NCBI GenBank assembly: GCA_900315165.1
Contig: OMXZ01000009.1
Location: 1-64,000 of the forward strand
DNA length: 64,000 nt
Direction of reading: 5' to 3'
DNA from: an uncultured Actinomycetes bacterium
GTDB lineage: Bacteria; Actinomycetota; Coriobacteriia; Coriobacteriales; Atopobiaceae
This document shows, piece after piece, positions 34,096 to 42,098 of this stretch (the first letter of the stretch is position 1; every line of letters starts with the position of its first letter). Position numbers and translations under genes: made by a program. The notes beneath the pieces were generated by a model that worked only from the letters and a program-made list of their open reading frames with translations, was not told the DNA's origin and did not search any database.

Positions 34096-34542
34096 CTACG
34101 GCTCCCGTACAGGTACCGCAAGGTGCTGCCCGGGCTTCAGCTCGGCGTCTGTAAGCCCGTTTTTCTCTTCAATTATCCGTACCGTCTCCGCGGTATCGCA
34201 CCCCTCGATGCCGTGCGACTCAGCGATGCCCCAGATTGAATCCCCGGGGTTTACCGTTATCTGTTCGAATGTCGTGTGTGTCACAACAGATGTACGTCGG
34301 TTCGTAATGGCGTTGTCAGAAATCGACATGGCAAGGGCGAACACAATAACCGCGACCACGAGAGCCATGGCATTCATGATGATATTGTGAGCACCTGTAG
34401 TCGCTTTTTCTTCATCGAGCCCGTCCCACTCATCAGCCTGCCCGACCATTTCATCGTCGCCGACAAGTCTGAGGTACGGCCGCTCGTATGCCTTGAGCGC
34501 AGACGTGCCGTTTGTCTCAAAAGTGTATTCGTACCTGCCCAT
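34096..34542 (-). CDS. LysM-domain membrane protein, probable SOS division regulator (YneA/ChiZ position)
   Basis: 148 residues: cytoplasmic N terminus, one transmembrane segment (about 53-74) and an extracytoplasmic LysM domain (93-145, with VNPGDSIWGIAESHGI and LKPGQHLAVP) that would bind peptidoglycan. Divergent from lexA, with a candidate LexA box in its promoter. YneA of Bacillus and ChiZ of mycobacteria occupy this position and inhibit or modulate division during DNA damage; the same role is inferred. GGGAG lies nine bases before the ATG. Confidence 0.8.
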   Translation of the reverse strand: MGRYEYTFETNGTSALKAYERPYLRLVGDDEMVGQADEWDGLDEEKATTGAHNIIMNAMALVVAVIVFALAMSISDNAITNRRTSVVTHTTFEQITVNPGDSIWGIAESHGIEGCDTAETVRIIEEKNGLTDAELKPGQHLAVPVREP

Positions 34543-34635
34543 ATGTCATCATCTCCCTGCCGTCGCCTCTGTCGTGGCCACAGTGTCCCAGACGGGGCGG
34601 ACACCATCATATCGGTGACGGGAACGCTTGTGCTC

Positions 34636-34729
34636 CGAACTTCTGTATTTCATTATGTACACGCGTTCTCCAATGTCAAGAAATTTCTCGGAACGACTGT
34701 TTGCGTACGAACAAAATATCGCTTATACT
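34636..34729. promoter_or_regulatory. lexA/LysM divergent promoters with candidate LexA boxes
   Basis: Plus strand, lexA: TTGCGT (34701-34706), 17 bases, TATACT (34724-34729), overlapped by the box GGAACGACTGTTTG (34690-34703), a 12-of-14 match to the Gram-positive CGAAC-N4-GTTYG-type operator. Minus strand, LysM gene: TTGACA (34674-34679), 16 bases, CATAAT (34652-34657), with the weaker box CGAACTTCTGTATT (34636-34649) at its start site. The core GAAC-N2-CTGT is shared with the recA box at 50843-50856. Confidence 0.65.
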
Positions 34730-34754
34730 ACTCTCACGGACAAAGGAGGACACC

Positions 34755-35393
34755 ATGACTGGTAGACCACTCAGCAAGCGTCAGCAGGCTATTTACGATT
34801 ACATTTGCGCGTACACGAAGGAGCACAGCTATCCCCCCTCGGTGCGCGAGATCGGCACGGCCGTCGGGCTCGCCTCTCCCTCGACCGTCCACACCCATTT
34901 GAAGGTGCTCGAGCGGGAGGGCTATATCACCCGCGACTCCAACAAGCCGCGCACCATCGAGATCGTCGGCGGTGACAACGACGGCCTCGCCAAGGTCTCT
35001 CAGGACCTCGACCACGACCTCATCAGCCTGCCCGTCGTCGGCCACGTCGCTGCGGGTACGCCGATTCTTGCGGAACAGAATATCGAGGACACCCTCTCCC
35101 TACCCACGAGCATCGTTGGCGACTCGAGCTCCTTCATCCTGCGTGTGCACGGTCACTCCATGATCAACGCCGGCATTTTCGACGGCGACTATATCGTCGT
35201 TAAAGAGCAGCATGAGGCTCATGACGGCGAGATCGTGGTCGCCCTCCTGGATGAGTCTGCAACTGTCAAGACCTTCTATCGCGAGGAGGACCGCATTCGC
35301 CTGCAGCCCGAAAACGACACGATGGAGCCCATCTATGTCCGCAACCCGCAGATCCTCGGCCGCGTCACGGCCCTGATCCGCCATATCTCCTAG
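34755..35393 (+). CDS. lexA: SOS repressor LexA
   Basis: 212 residues. N-terminal winged helix (LSKRQQAIYDYI, PPSVREIGTAVGLASPSTVHTHL), the autocleavage Ala-Gly in GHVAAGTP, the serine in RVHGHSMINAG and the lysine in SATVKTFY. It represses DNA-damage genes and probably itself through the box over its own -35. AAAGGAGGA precedes ATG 34755. The stop codon overlaps the next gene's GTG by one base. Confidence 0.97.
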   Translation: MTGRPLSKRQQAIYDYICAYTKEHSYPPSVREIGTAVGLASPSTVHTHLKVLEREGYITRDSNKPRTIEIVGGDNDGLAKVSQDLDHDLISLPVVGHVAAGTPILAEQNIEDTLSLPTSIVGDSSSFILRVHGHSMINAGIFDGDYIVVKEQHEAHDGEIVVALLDESATVKTFYREEDRIRLQPENDTMEPIYVRNPQILGRVTALIRHIS

Positions 35394-36133
35394 TGTCCGA
35401 CGCACAGAAACGGCTCCGGCTGTTCGACGCCCTTCGAGGATTTTCCGTCGTGTCGATGGTGCTTTTCCACCTGAGTTATGACCTGTACTTCTTCAAGGGT
35501 GTCGGTCTGCCCTTCTTTGAGCCACCCTTCCGCGATATCTGGCGCGCTTCGATTTCCTGGACATTTCTGCTCATTGCCGGAGTCATGTGCGGGTTCTCGC
35601 GCAATAATTTCAAACGCTCGGCCCGGTACGGAGCAGTGGCTGCCCTTATTTTCCTGGCCACGACCATCGCGGCCGTGGACACGCCAATCAGCTTCGGCAT
35701 CATCTACTGTATGGCTGCCTCCACGCTCGTTGCCGCGGTTCTTCAGAAGCTGGGCGTCTTCGGCAGGCACGATATCGCCCAGTCGGTCGTACTGGCCATT
35801 CTCTTTATCCTGACGCTCGACCTTCAGATGGGATGCATCGGTGTGGGCGCGGCGCGTGTTTATCTGCCGCACGTCCTTTATTCCACTCCTTGGTTGTCCT
35901 GGCTCGGGCTGCCTGGTCCCGCCTTCGCCTCGGGGGATTACTATCCCCTTCTCCCCTACACGCTGCTCTATCTGGCAGGGGCGCATTTCGGGATCCATCG
36001 ACAGACTCACGGTGGTTTTCCCGTATGGTGCTACGACAAGGGCTGCAAGCCTTTAGAGAAAGTCGGCCAGCTCGCCCTGCCTGTCTATATCCTGCACCAG
36101 CCGCTCATCCTCCTCGCCCTCGGACTTGTCTGA
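35393..36133 (+). CDS. DUF1624/HGSNAT-type membrane acyltransferase-like protein
   Basis: 246 residues with six to seven hydrophobic segments. The N terminus RLFDALRGFSVVSMVLFHLSY-like pattern and the C-terminal VGQLALPVYILHQPL are typical of the heparan-alpha-glucosaminide N-acetyltransferase catalytic family, which moves acetyl groups across membranes. Substrate unknown. GTG 35393 overlaps the lexA stop, so it should be expressed with lexA and rise during SOS induction, an unexpected pairing. Confidence 0.8.
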   Translation: MSDAQKRLRLFDALRGFSVVSMVLFHLSYDLYFFKGVGLPFFEPPFRDIWRASISWTFLLIAGVMCGFSRNNFKRSARYGAVAALIFLATTIAAVDTPISFGIIYCMAASTLVAAVLQKLGVFGRHDIAQSVVLAILFILTLDLQMGCIGVGAARVYLPHVLYSTPWLSWLGLPGPAFASGDYYPLLPYTLLYLAGAHFGIHRQTHGGFPVWCYDKGCKPLEKVGQLALPVYILHQPLILLALGLV

Positions 36134-36255
36134 CCGCATAGGTTCATGACCTGTGGTGAGATGCGCTAAACCCGCCCGTCCGTTTACTGGTACTATCTGA
36201 TACTGGTTTCCAACTGCCTCGCACGTCCGCTATCAACCTGAGAGAAGGCCGTCGC

Positions 36256-36831
36256 ATGCAATTGCTCGAGGATCGGATTTTGCAAGAGGGGGTCGTCCTG
36301 CCGGGCGGCGTGCTCAAGGTCGGGAGCTTCCTCAATCAAAAGATTGACCAAAGACTCCTGCGCGACATGGCTCTCGAGGTGGAGCGGCTCTATCAGGGAC
36401 TCGATATCAACAAGGTACTCACCATCGAGTCGAGCGGGATTGCCATCGCCTCCGCCGTCGCCATGGAAATGGACGTCCCCATGGTCTTCGCCAAGAAACA
36501 CAAGACGAGCAATGTGGATGGCGATGTCCTGACGGCTATGGTGCACTCCTTCACACATGGCACTGACTACCAGATTGTCGTCAGCAGCGACTACCTGACC
36601 TCGGATGACCGCGTGCTTCTCGTCGATGACTTCCTCGCCATGGGCAACTCGCTCAAAGGCCTGGCCAAGCTGGTAGACGAAGCGAATGCCACCCTCATCG
36701 GCGCGGCGGTTTCGGTCGAGAAGTGCTTCCAGGGCGGCGGCGACGAGCTCCGTGCGAACGGGATGCGAGTCGAGGCGCTGGCGGGCATCGCCTCGATGGA
36801 AAATGACGGCACGATTACCTTCCGCCATTAA
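36256..36831 (+). CDS. xpt: Xanthine phosphoribosyltransferase
   Basis: Salvages xanthine to XMP. 191 residues; PRPP loop VLLVDDFLAMGNSL, substrate-loop TIESSGIAIA, and MVFAKKHKTS as in Bacillus Xpt. Unlike in Bacillus, no purine riboswitch is recognisable in 36134-36255; only a hairpin (CGCAT/ATGCG, 36135-36165) follows the previous stop. The Shine-Dalgarno is GAGAAGG. Confidence 0.93.
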   Translation: MQLLEDRILQEGVVLPGGVLKVGSFLNQKIDQRLLRDMALEVERLYQGLDINKVLTIESSGIAIASAVAMEMDVPMVFAKKHKTSNVDGDVLTAMVHSFTHGTDYQIVVSSDYLTSDDRVLLVDDFLAMGNSLKGLAKLVDEANATLIGAAVSVEKCFQGGGDELRANGMRVEALAGIASMENDGTITFRH

Positions 36832-36884
36832 TTGCTCTGCCGTGAATATCAAGGTTTCGTTATGAAAACATGTGCCATTACACA

Positions 36885-36914
36885 ATGACAGCCCATGGCA
36901 TTGATTTATATAGT
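36885..36914 (+). promoter_or_regulatory. Possible promoter of the nucleoside transporter operon
   Basis: ATGACA (36885-36890), an 18-base spacer and TATAGT (36909-36914), about 80 bases before the ATG of the binding-protein gene. The leader contains a CCGCC/GGCGG stem (36932-36956 region). Confidence 0.4.
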
Positions 36915-36996
36915 TAAGTGGTCGTAAGACGCCGCCAGGGGGAAGCACGAGGCGGTAGGGAAATGTGCCGATGGCACGAGAGACAGGAGATTGGTA

Positions 36997-38283
36997 ATGT
37001 CACAAAACAACATCGGGCGTAGGTCGTTCCTCAAGGGGTCGTCTGTGGCGGTGGGCGCCGGTCTGCTCGGCGGGCTCGCCGGCTGCGGCGGCTCTGGCTC
37101 GTCCGCGGCGTCTGGTTCCAGCTCGGCTGCCTCTTCGGACTTCAAGGCCGGCTTTATTTTCCTGCATGATGAGAACTCCACCTACGACAAGAACTTTATG
37201 GACGGCGCCAAGGCTGCCTGCGACGAGCTCGGTATCGAGTCTGTCTTCAAGACCAACATCGACGAGTCCGAGGCTTGCCAGCAGGCTGCCGAGGAGCTCG
37301 CCGATCAGGGCTGCGGCATTGTCTTCGCCGACTCCTTCGGCCATGAGGATTATGTCATCGAGGCCGCCAAGGAGTTCACCGACGTCCAGTTCTGCCACTC
37401 CACGGGCACCAAGGCCCACACCGAGGGCCTCGACAACTACCACAACGCCTTCGCGAGCATCTACCAGGGCCGCTACCTCGCGGGTATCGCTGCCGGCATG
37501 AAGCTCAACGAGATGATCGCCGACGGCACCATTACCGAGGACAAGGCACACATGGGTTATGTCGGCGCTTTCACCTACGCCGAGGTCATCTCGGGCTATA
37601 CGTCCTTTTACCTGGGCGCCAAGTCCGTCTGCCCCTCCGTCACAATGGATGTCACCTTTACCGGCTCCTGGTATGACCAGTCCGCCGAGCAGGAGGCCGC
37701 GGCCCGCCTGATCGACGAGTACGGCTGTGTTCTCATCTCCCAGCACGCCGACTCCATGGGCGCGCCTTCCGCCTGCGAGGAACGCAACGTCCCCAACGTC
37801 TCCTACAACGGCAGCACCATCGAGGCCTGCCCCAACACCTTTATTGTGTCCTCCCGCATCGACTGGGCCCCGTACTACAAGTACGCCATCCAGGCTGCCA
37901 TGAAGGGCGACCCCATTGACACCGACTGGACCGGCGACCTTTCCACCGAGTCCGTCAAGCTCACCGACATCAACGCCGATGTCGCGGCCGAGGGCACGCA
38001 GGAGGCCATCGACGAGGCCACCAAGGCACTCGAGGACGGCTCGCTGCACGTCTTCGACACCTCGACCTTTACCGTCACCGTCGACGACAAGAAGAACGCC
38101 AACGCCACGGTCGACGGCTCCGGCGTCCTGACCGGCTACATGGCTGATGTCGACACCGACGAGGCCTTCGAGGGTGACACCGAGGCCGTCTCCGATGGTT
38201 ACTTCCACGAGTCCGAGTACCGTTCCGCTCCGTACTTCGATGTCCAGATCGACGGCATCAACCTGCTCGACACCCAGTTCTAA
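36997..38283 (+). CDS. BMP-family nucleoside-binding lipoprotein
   Basis: Substrate-binding component of a nucleoside ABC transporter (BmpA/PnrA type). The signal carries both a twin-arginine motif RRSFLKG (8-14) and a lipobox LAGC (Cys30), so it is probably Tat-exported and lipid-anchored; a Ser/Gly/Ala linker follows. The mature part begins FKAGFIFLHDENSTYDKNF and shows the family's GAKAACDELGI-like and VGAFTYAEVISGYTSFYLG segments. AGGAGA lies six bases before ATG 36997. 428 residues. xpt lies directly upstream and the ATPase and two permeases downstream. Confidence 0.92.
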   Translation: MSQNNIGRRSFLKGSSVAVGAGLLGGLAGCGGSGSSAASGSSSAASSDFKAGFIFLHDENSTYDKNFMDGAKAACDELGIESVFKTNIDESEACQQAAEELADQGCGIVFADSFGHEDYVIEAAKEFTDVQFCHSTGTKAHTEGLDNYHNAFASIYQGRYLAGIAAGMKLNEMIADGTITEDKAHMGYVGAFTYAEVISGYTSFYLGAKSVCPSVTMDVTFTGSWYDQSAEQEAAARLIDEYGCVLISQHADSMGAPSACEERNVPNVSYNGSTIEACPNTFIVSSRIDWAPYYKYAIQAAMKGDPIDTDWTGDLSTESVKLTDINADVAAEGTQEAIDEATKALEDGSLHVFDTSTFTVTVDDKKNANATVDGSGVLTGYMADVDTDEAFEGDTEAVSDGYFHESEYRSAPYFDVQIDGINLLDTQF

Positions 38284-38318
38284 TTCAGCGTGTTGGACTT
38301 GTAGCGTCAAAATATGGG

Positions 38319-38355
38319 CCCTGACGGCATGCGGCATAGCCAGCGGCCGTCGGGG
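38319..38355 (+). terminator. Attenuating hairpin between binding protein and ATPase genes
   Basis: CCCTGACGGC (38319-38328) pairs with GCCGTCGGGG (38346-38355), ten pairs with one G-T. The following T content is weak, so partial termination or mRNA stabilisation of the upstream cistron is more likely than full termination; binding proteins are usually made in excess. Confidence 0.55.
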
Positions 38356-38381
38356 TCCTTGCGTTTATGAGGAGGGCATCT

Positions 38382-39965
38382 GTGGCAGATGTGACAGACG
38401 AGCAGGTCGGTAGGGACGTCGGGGCGCCCGCCGTCGAGATGCGCGGCATCACCAAGACCTTCGGCTCCCTGGTGGCAAATGATGCCGTTGACTTGACGGT
38501 CCACAAGGGCGAGGTCCTGGCGTTGCTCGGCGAAAACGGCAGCGGCAAGACGACCCTGATGGACGTGCTTTCGGGGCTTTACTATCCCGACGCCGGTGAG
38601 ATTTTGATCGACGGCGAGAAGGTTTCCATCACATCCCCCAAAGATGCCTTCGGCTACGGCATCGGCATGATCCACCAGCATTTCAAACTGGTCGACGTGT
38701 TCACGATGGTGGAGAACGTCGTGCTCGGTCTCGACGAGCCTGCCAAGCTCGACCTCAAGGCGGCTGCCGACAAGATAAACGAGATAGCCGCGGCCTACGG
38801 ATTCGATGTCGACCCCTACCAGAAGGTCTACAACATGTCCGTCTCGCAAAAGCAGACGGCTGAAATCCTGAAGCTCCTGTACCGCGGCGCCGACATCCTC
38901 ATCCTCGACGAGCCGACCGCTGTGCTCACGCCGCAGGAGGCAGACAAGCTCTTTCATGTCCTGCGCAACATGCGCGACGACGGCAAGGCGATCATCATCA
39001 TCACGCATAAGCTCCACGAGGTACTCGACATATCCGACCGCGTGGCAGTCCTGAGGAAAGGGCAGCATGTCGCGGACCTCATCACCAAGGACACCGACGA
39101 GCAGGAGATGACCGACCTCATGGTCGGCCACGAAGTGCATCTCAATATCGATCGCCCCGACCCCGTGGATCCCAAGCCCCGTATCGAGGTCCGCGGGCTG
39201 ACTGTTAGGACTTCGGACGGCCTGACACGCCTCGACGACGTGTCGTTCACGGCGAATTCGGGCGAGGTGCTCGGCGTTGCGGGCATATCCGGCAGCGGTC
39301 AGAAAGAGCTGCTCGAGGCCATTGCCGGCCTGCAGCGCGTCTCCTCCGGCAGCATCACCTACGTAACCGATGACGGAAAGCGCGAGGAGCTCATCGGCAA
39401 GGACCCCCGCGACATCTCGTCCATGGGCGTCGCTCTGTCCTTCGTGCCCGAGGACCGCCTTGGCATGGGCCTTGTCGCCAACATGGACATCACGGACAAC
39501 ATGATGCTGCGGTCCTACCGCGAGGGCCACTCCCCCTTCACCGACCGTAAAACACCCCGTCACCTTGCCAAAAAGGTTGTGGACGAGCTCGATGTCAAGA
39601 CGAACAACCCCTCAGACCCCGTGCGCCGCATGTCCGGCGGCAACGTGCAGAAGGTTCTCGTCGGCCGCGAGATCGCCTCGCACCCGACGGTTCTTCTGAC
39701 CGCCTATGCTGTACGCGGTCTCGACATCAACTCGTCCTATACCATCTACGACCTCATCAACAAGCAGAAGCAGGATGGCGTGGCCGTCATCTACGTGGGC
39801 GAGGACCTCGACGTGCTCATTGCCCTCTCCGACCGCATCCTGGTCCTGTGCGACGGCAAGGTGAGCGGCATCGTCGACGGCCGTGGCGCCGACAAGAACG
39901 AGGTCGGCATGATGATGACGAAACTTCGTGAGGAAGGAGGCGCAGACGATGGCTCAGAGCACTAA
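38382..39965 (+). CDS. Nucleoside ABC transporter ATP-binding protein (YufO/NupO-like)
   Basis: 527 residues, two fused ATPase domains. Domain 1: Walker A GENGSGKTT and Walker B ILILDEPTAVLTPQE, but its signature reads MSVSQKQ where relatives have LSVGxxQ. Domain 2 has the family's non-canonical P-loop GISGSGQKE and signature MSGGNVQK, with LLTAYAVRGLD replacing the usual AAQPTRGLD. Start GTG 38382 is chosen for GAGGAGGG five bases upstream; ATG 38367 would place that site inside the gene. The permease start at 39949 lies within its 3' end. Confidence 0.92.
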   Translation: MADVTDEQVGRDVGAPAVEMRGITKTFGSLVANDAVDLTVHKGEVLALLGENGSGKTTLMDVLSGLYYPDAGEILIDGEKVSITSPKDAFGYGIGMIHQHFKLVDVFTMVENVVLGLDEPAKLDLKAAADKINEIAAAYGFDVDPYQKVYNMSVSQKQTAEILKLLYRGADILILDEPTAVLTPQEADKLFHVLRNMRDDGKAIIIITHKLHEVLDISDRVAVLRKGQHVADLITKDTDEQEMTDLMVGHEVHLNIDRPDPVDPKPRIEVRGLTVRTSDGLTRLDDVSFTANSGEVLGVAGISGSGQKELLEAIAGLQRVSSGSITYVTDDGKREELIGKDPRDISSMGVALSFVPEDRLGMGLVANMDITDNMMLRSYREGHSPFTDRKTPRHLAKKVVDELDVKTNNPSDPVRRMSGGNVQKVLVGREIASHPTVLLTAYAVRGLDINSSYTIYDLINKQKQDGVAVIYVGEDLDVLIALSDRILVLCDGKVSGIVDGRGADKNEVGMMMTKLREEGGADDGSEH

Positions 39966-41073
39966 GACGCCCCTCATCCGCATCACGAAGCGGCCGGCAG
40001 CCTCCTTCCGCGAGAAGGTCATCGTGTATGCCTTGGCGATTGTGCTGGCACTTGTCGTGTGCGGCATCGTGACGACGGGTCTGACGGGACTGAACCCGAC
40101 CGCCGTGTATGTGACCATGTTCGAGGGCGCCTTTGGCACGCAGCGCAGGATATGGGTGATGCTGCAAGACCTGGCGATGCTCCTCTGCGTTTCGCTTGCC
40201 CTTGCCCCGGCCTTCCGTATGAAGTTCTGGAACCTGGGCGGCGAGGGGCAGGTTTTGATCGCGTGTTTCGCTTGCTCCGCCTGCATGATTCTTCTCGGCA
40301 GCAAGCTCCCCAACGCCGCATTGATTCTCGTGAGCCTCGTGACCTCGGTCGTGGCGGGCGCAGCGTGGGGTTTTATCCCCGCATTCTTCAAGGCGAAGTT
40401 CAATACGAACGAGACCCTCTTCACGCTCATGATGAACTATGTGGCCACCCAGATCGTCGCCTATTTCGTCATCGTCTGGGAGAACCCCAAGGGATCCGGC
40501 AAGATCGGCATGATCAACCAGTCCTCGCAGGCCGGCTGGCTGCCGAGCATCGCCAATTCGAAATACCTGCTCAATATCATTGTAGTCGCTGTCATCACGG
40601 TCTTGATGTACGTCTATATGCGCTATAGCAAGCACGGCTATGAGCTCGCCGTCGTCGGCGAGAGCGTCGACACCGCCCACTACGCGGGCATCAACACGGG
40701 CCACGTTATCATGCGCACCATGGTCCTGTCGGGCGCTGTCTGCGGCATCGCCGGCTTCCTTCTGGTCGCGGGCACCAACCATACGCTGACCACGACGGTC
40801 TCGGGCGGCCTCGGATTCACGGGCGTCATGGTCGCCTGGCTTGCAAAGTTCAATCCGCTGGGAATGATCGCCAGCTCGTTTTTGCTGGTCTTCATGGAAT
40901 GCGGTGCCGGCGAAATCTCCACCGCGTTCTCCCTTAACCAGTCTTTTTCGGACATCCTGACGGGCATCATCCTGTTCTTCATCATCGGCAGCGAGTTCTT
41001 CATCAGCTATCAGGTCCATTTCCGCGGCCATGACAAGTCCGCCAAGGGCGCTGTCGCGCGAGAGGAGGCATAA
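39949..41073 (+). CDS. Nucleoside ABC transporter permease 1 (NupP-like)
   Basis: 374 residues, eight or more membrane segments, with the branched-chain-permease fold motifs MKFWNLGGEGQ and AVVGESVDTAHYAGIN (EAA-like loop). ATG 39949 follows AGGAAGGAGGCG and overlaps the ATPase gene by 17 bases. Pairs with the next gene as the membrane channel. Confidence 0.92.
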   Translation: MAQSTKTPLIRITKRPAASFREKVIVYALAIVLALVVCGIVTTGLTGLNPTAVYVTMFEGAFGTQRRIWVMLQDLAMLLCVSLALAPAFRMKFWNLGGEGQVLIACFACSACMILLGSKLPNAALILVSLVTSVVAGAAWGFIPAFFKAKFNTNETLFTLMMNYVATQIVAYFVIVWENPKGSGKIGMINQSSQAGWLPSIANSKYLLNIIVVAVITVLMYVYMRYSKHGYELAVVGESVDTAHYAGINTGHVIMRTMVLSGAVCGIAGFLLVAGTNHTLTTTVSGGLGFTGVMVAWLAKFNPLGMIASSFLLVFMECGAGEISTAFSLNQSFSDILTGIILFFIIGSEFFISYQVHFRGHDKSAKGAVAREEA

Positions 41074-41075
41074 GG

Positions 41076-42071
41076 ATGTTTGACATCACCTCGTTCATCC
41101 AGCGTGCGATCGTCCAGAGCATCCCCCTGCTGTTCGGCTGCACCGGCGAGACCGTCACCGAGAAGTCGGGCAACCTCAATCTGGGCCTGCCGGGTGTCAT
41201 GTACATCGGCGCCATCTCTGCCGTCATCGGCTCCTTCTTCTACGAGCAGTCGCTCCCCGACCCCTCGCAGATCAACGCCGTGCTCGCCGTGCTTATCCCT
41301 CTGGTCTGCTGCATCCTCGGATCGCTGCTGATGGGCCTTATCTTCTGCTTCCTCACCGTCACGCTGCGGGCCAACCAGAACGTCACCGGCCTTGCCATGA
41401 CGACGTTCGGCGTCGGCGTCGGCAACTTCTTCGGCGGCTCCCTGATCAAGCTGACCGGTAGCGACGTGCCCTCGATTTCGCTATCCGCGAGCTCCGGCAT
41501 CATCAGCACCACACTCCCCTTCGCAGGCAGCCTGGGTGCCGTGGGCAAGATCTTCTTCTCCTACGGATTTTTGGCTTACCTTGCCATCGCCATCGCGATC
41601 ATAGCCTCCTATATCCTCAACAAGACCCGCGTGGGCCTGCAGCTGCGTGCCGTGGGCGAGGACCCCGCGACTGCGGATGCCGCGGGCATCAACACGACCC
41701 GCTACAAGTACGTCGCGACCTGCGTCGGTTGCGTGATTGCCGGTCTCGGCGGCCTGTATTACGTGATGGACTATTCCGCAGGCATCTGGGCCAACGATGC
41801 CTTCGGCGACCGCGGCTGGCTCGCGCTTGCGCTTGTCATCTTCACCCTGTGGCGCCCCGCTGTCGGCATTCCCTCATCCATCCTCTTCGGCGGCCTGTAC
41901 ATCCTGTATCTCTTCATTCCGACCGGCACCAACCTCTCGGTCAAGGAGCTCTACAAGATGCTGCCCTATGTCGTGACCATCGTGGTGCTGATCATTACGA
42001 GCATGAGGAATAAACGCGAGAGCCAACCTCCCGCTAGCCTCGGCCTCTCCTACTTCCGCGAAGATCGCTAG
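41076..42071 (+). CDS. Nucleoside ABC transporter permease 2 (NupQ-like)
   Basis: 331 residues. GETVTEKSGNLNLGLPGVMYIG at the N terminus and LRAVGEDPATADAAGINTTRYK are hallmarks of the second permease of BMP-type transporters. Starts two bases after the previous stop and ends the operon; hflX converges 27 bases away with no clear terminator. Confidence 0.92.
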   Translation: MFDITSFIQRAIVQSIPLLFGCTGETVTEKSGNLNLGLPGVMYIGAISAVIGSFFYEQSLPDPSQINAVLAVLIPLVCCILGSLLMGLIFCFLTVTLRANQNVTGLAMTTFGVGVGNFFGGSLIKLTGSDVPSISLSASSGIISTTLPFAGSLGAVGKIFFSYGFLAYLAIAIAIIASYILNKTRVGLQLRAVGEDPATADAAGINTTRYKYVATCVGCVIAGLGGLYYVMDYSAGIWANDAFGDRGWLALALVIFTLWRPAVGIPSSILFGGLYILYLFIPTGTNLSVKELYKMLPYVVTIVVLIITSMRNKRESQPPASLGLSYFREDR

Positions 42072-42098
42072 AAAATTAGAAACGCTAAACGGCACCCG

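Noticed and set aside
36134-36255. Purine riboswitch before xpt
   Set aside because: The conserved three-way-junction core sequences are absent; only a simple hairpin is present.
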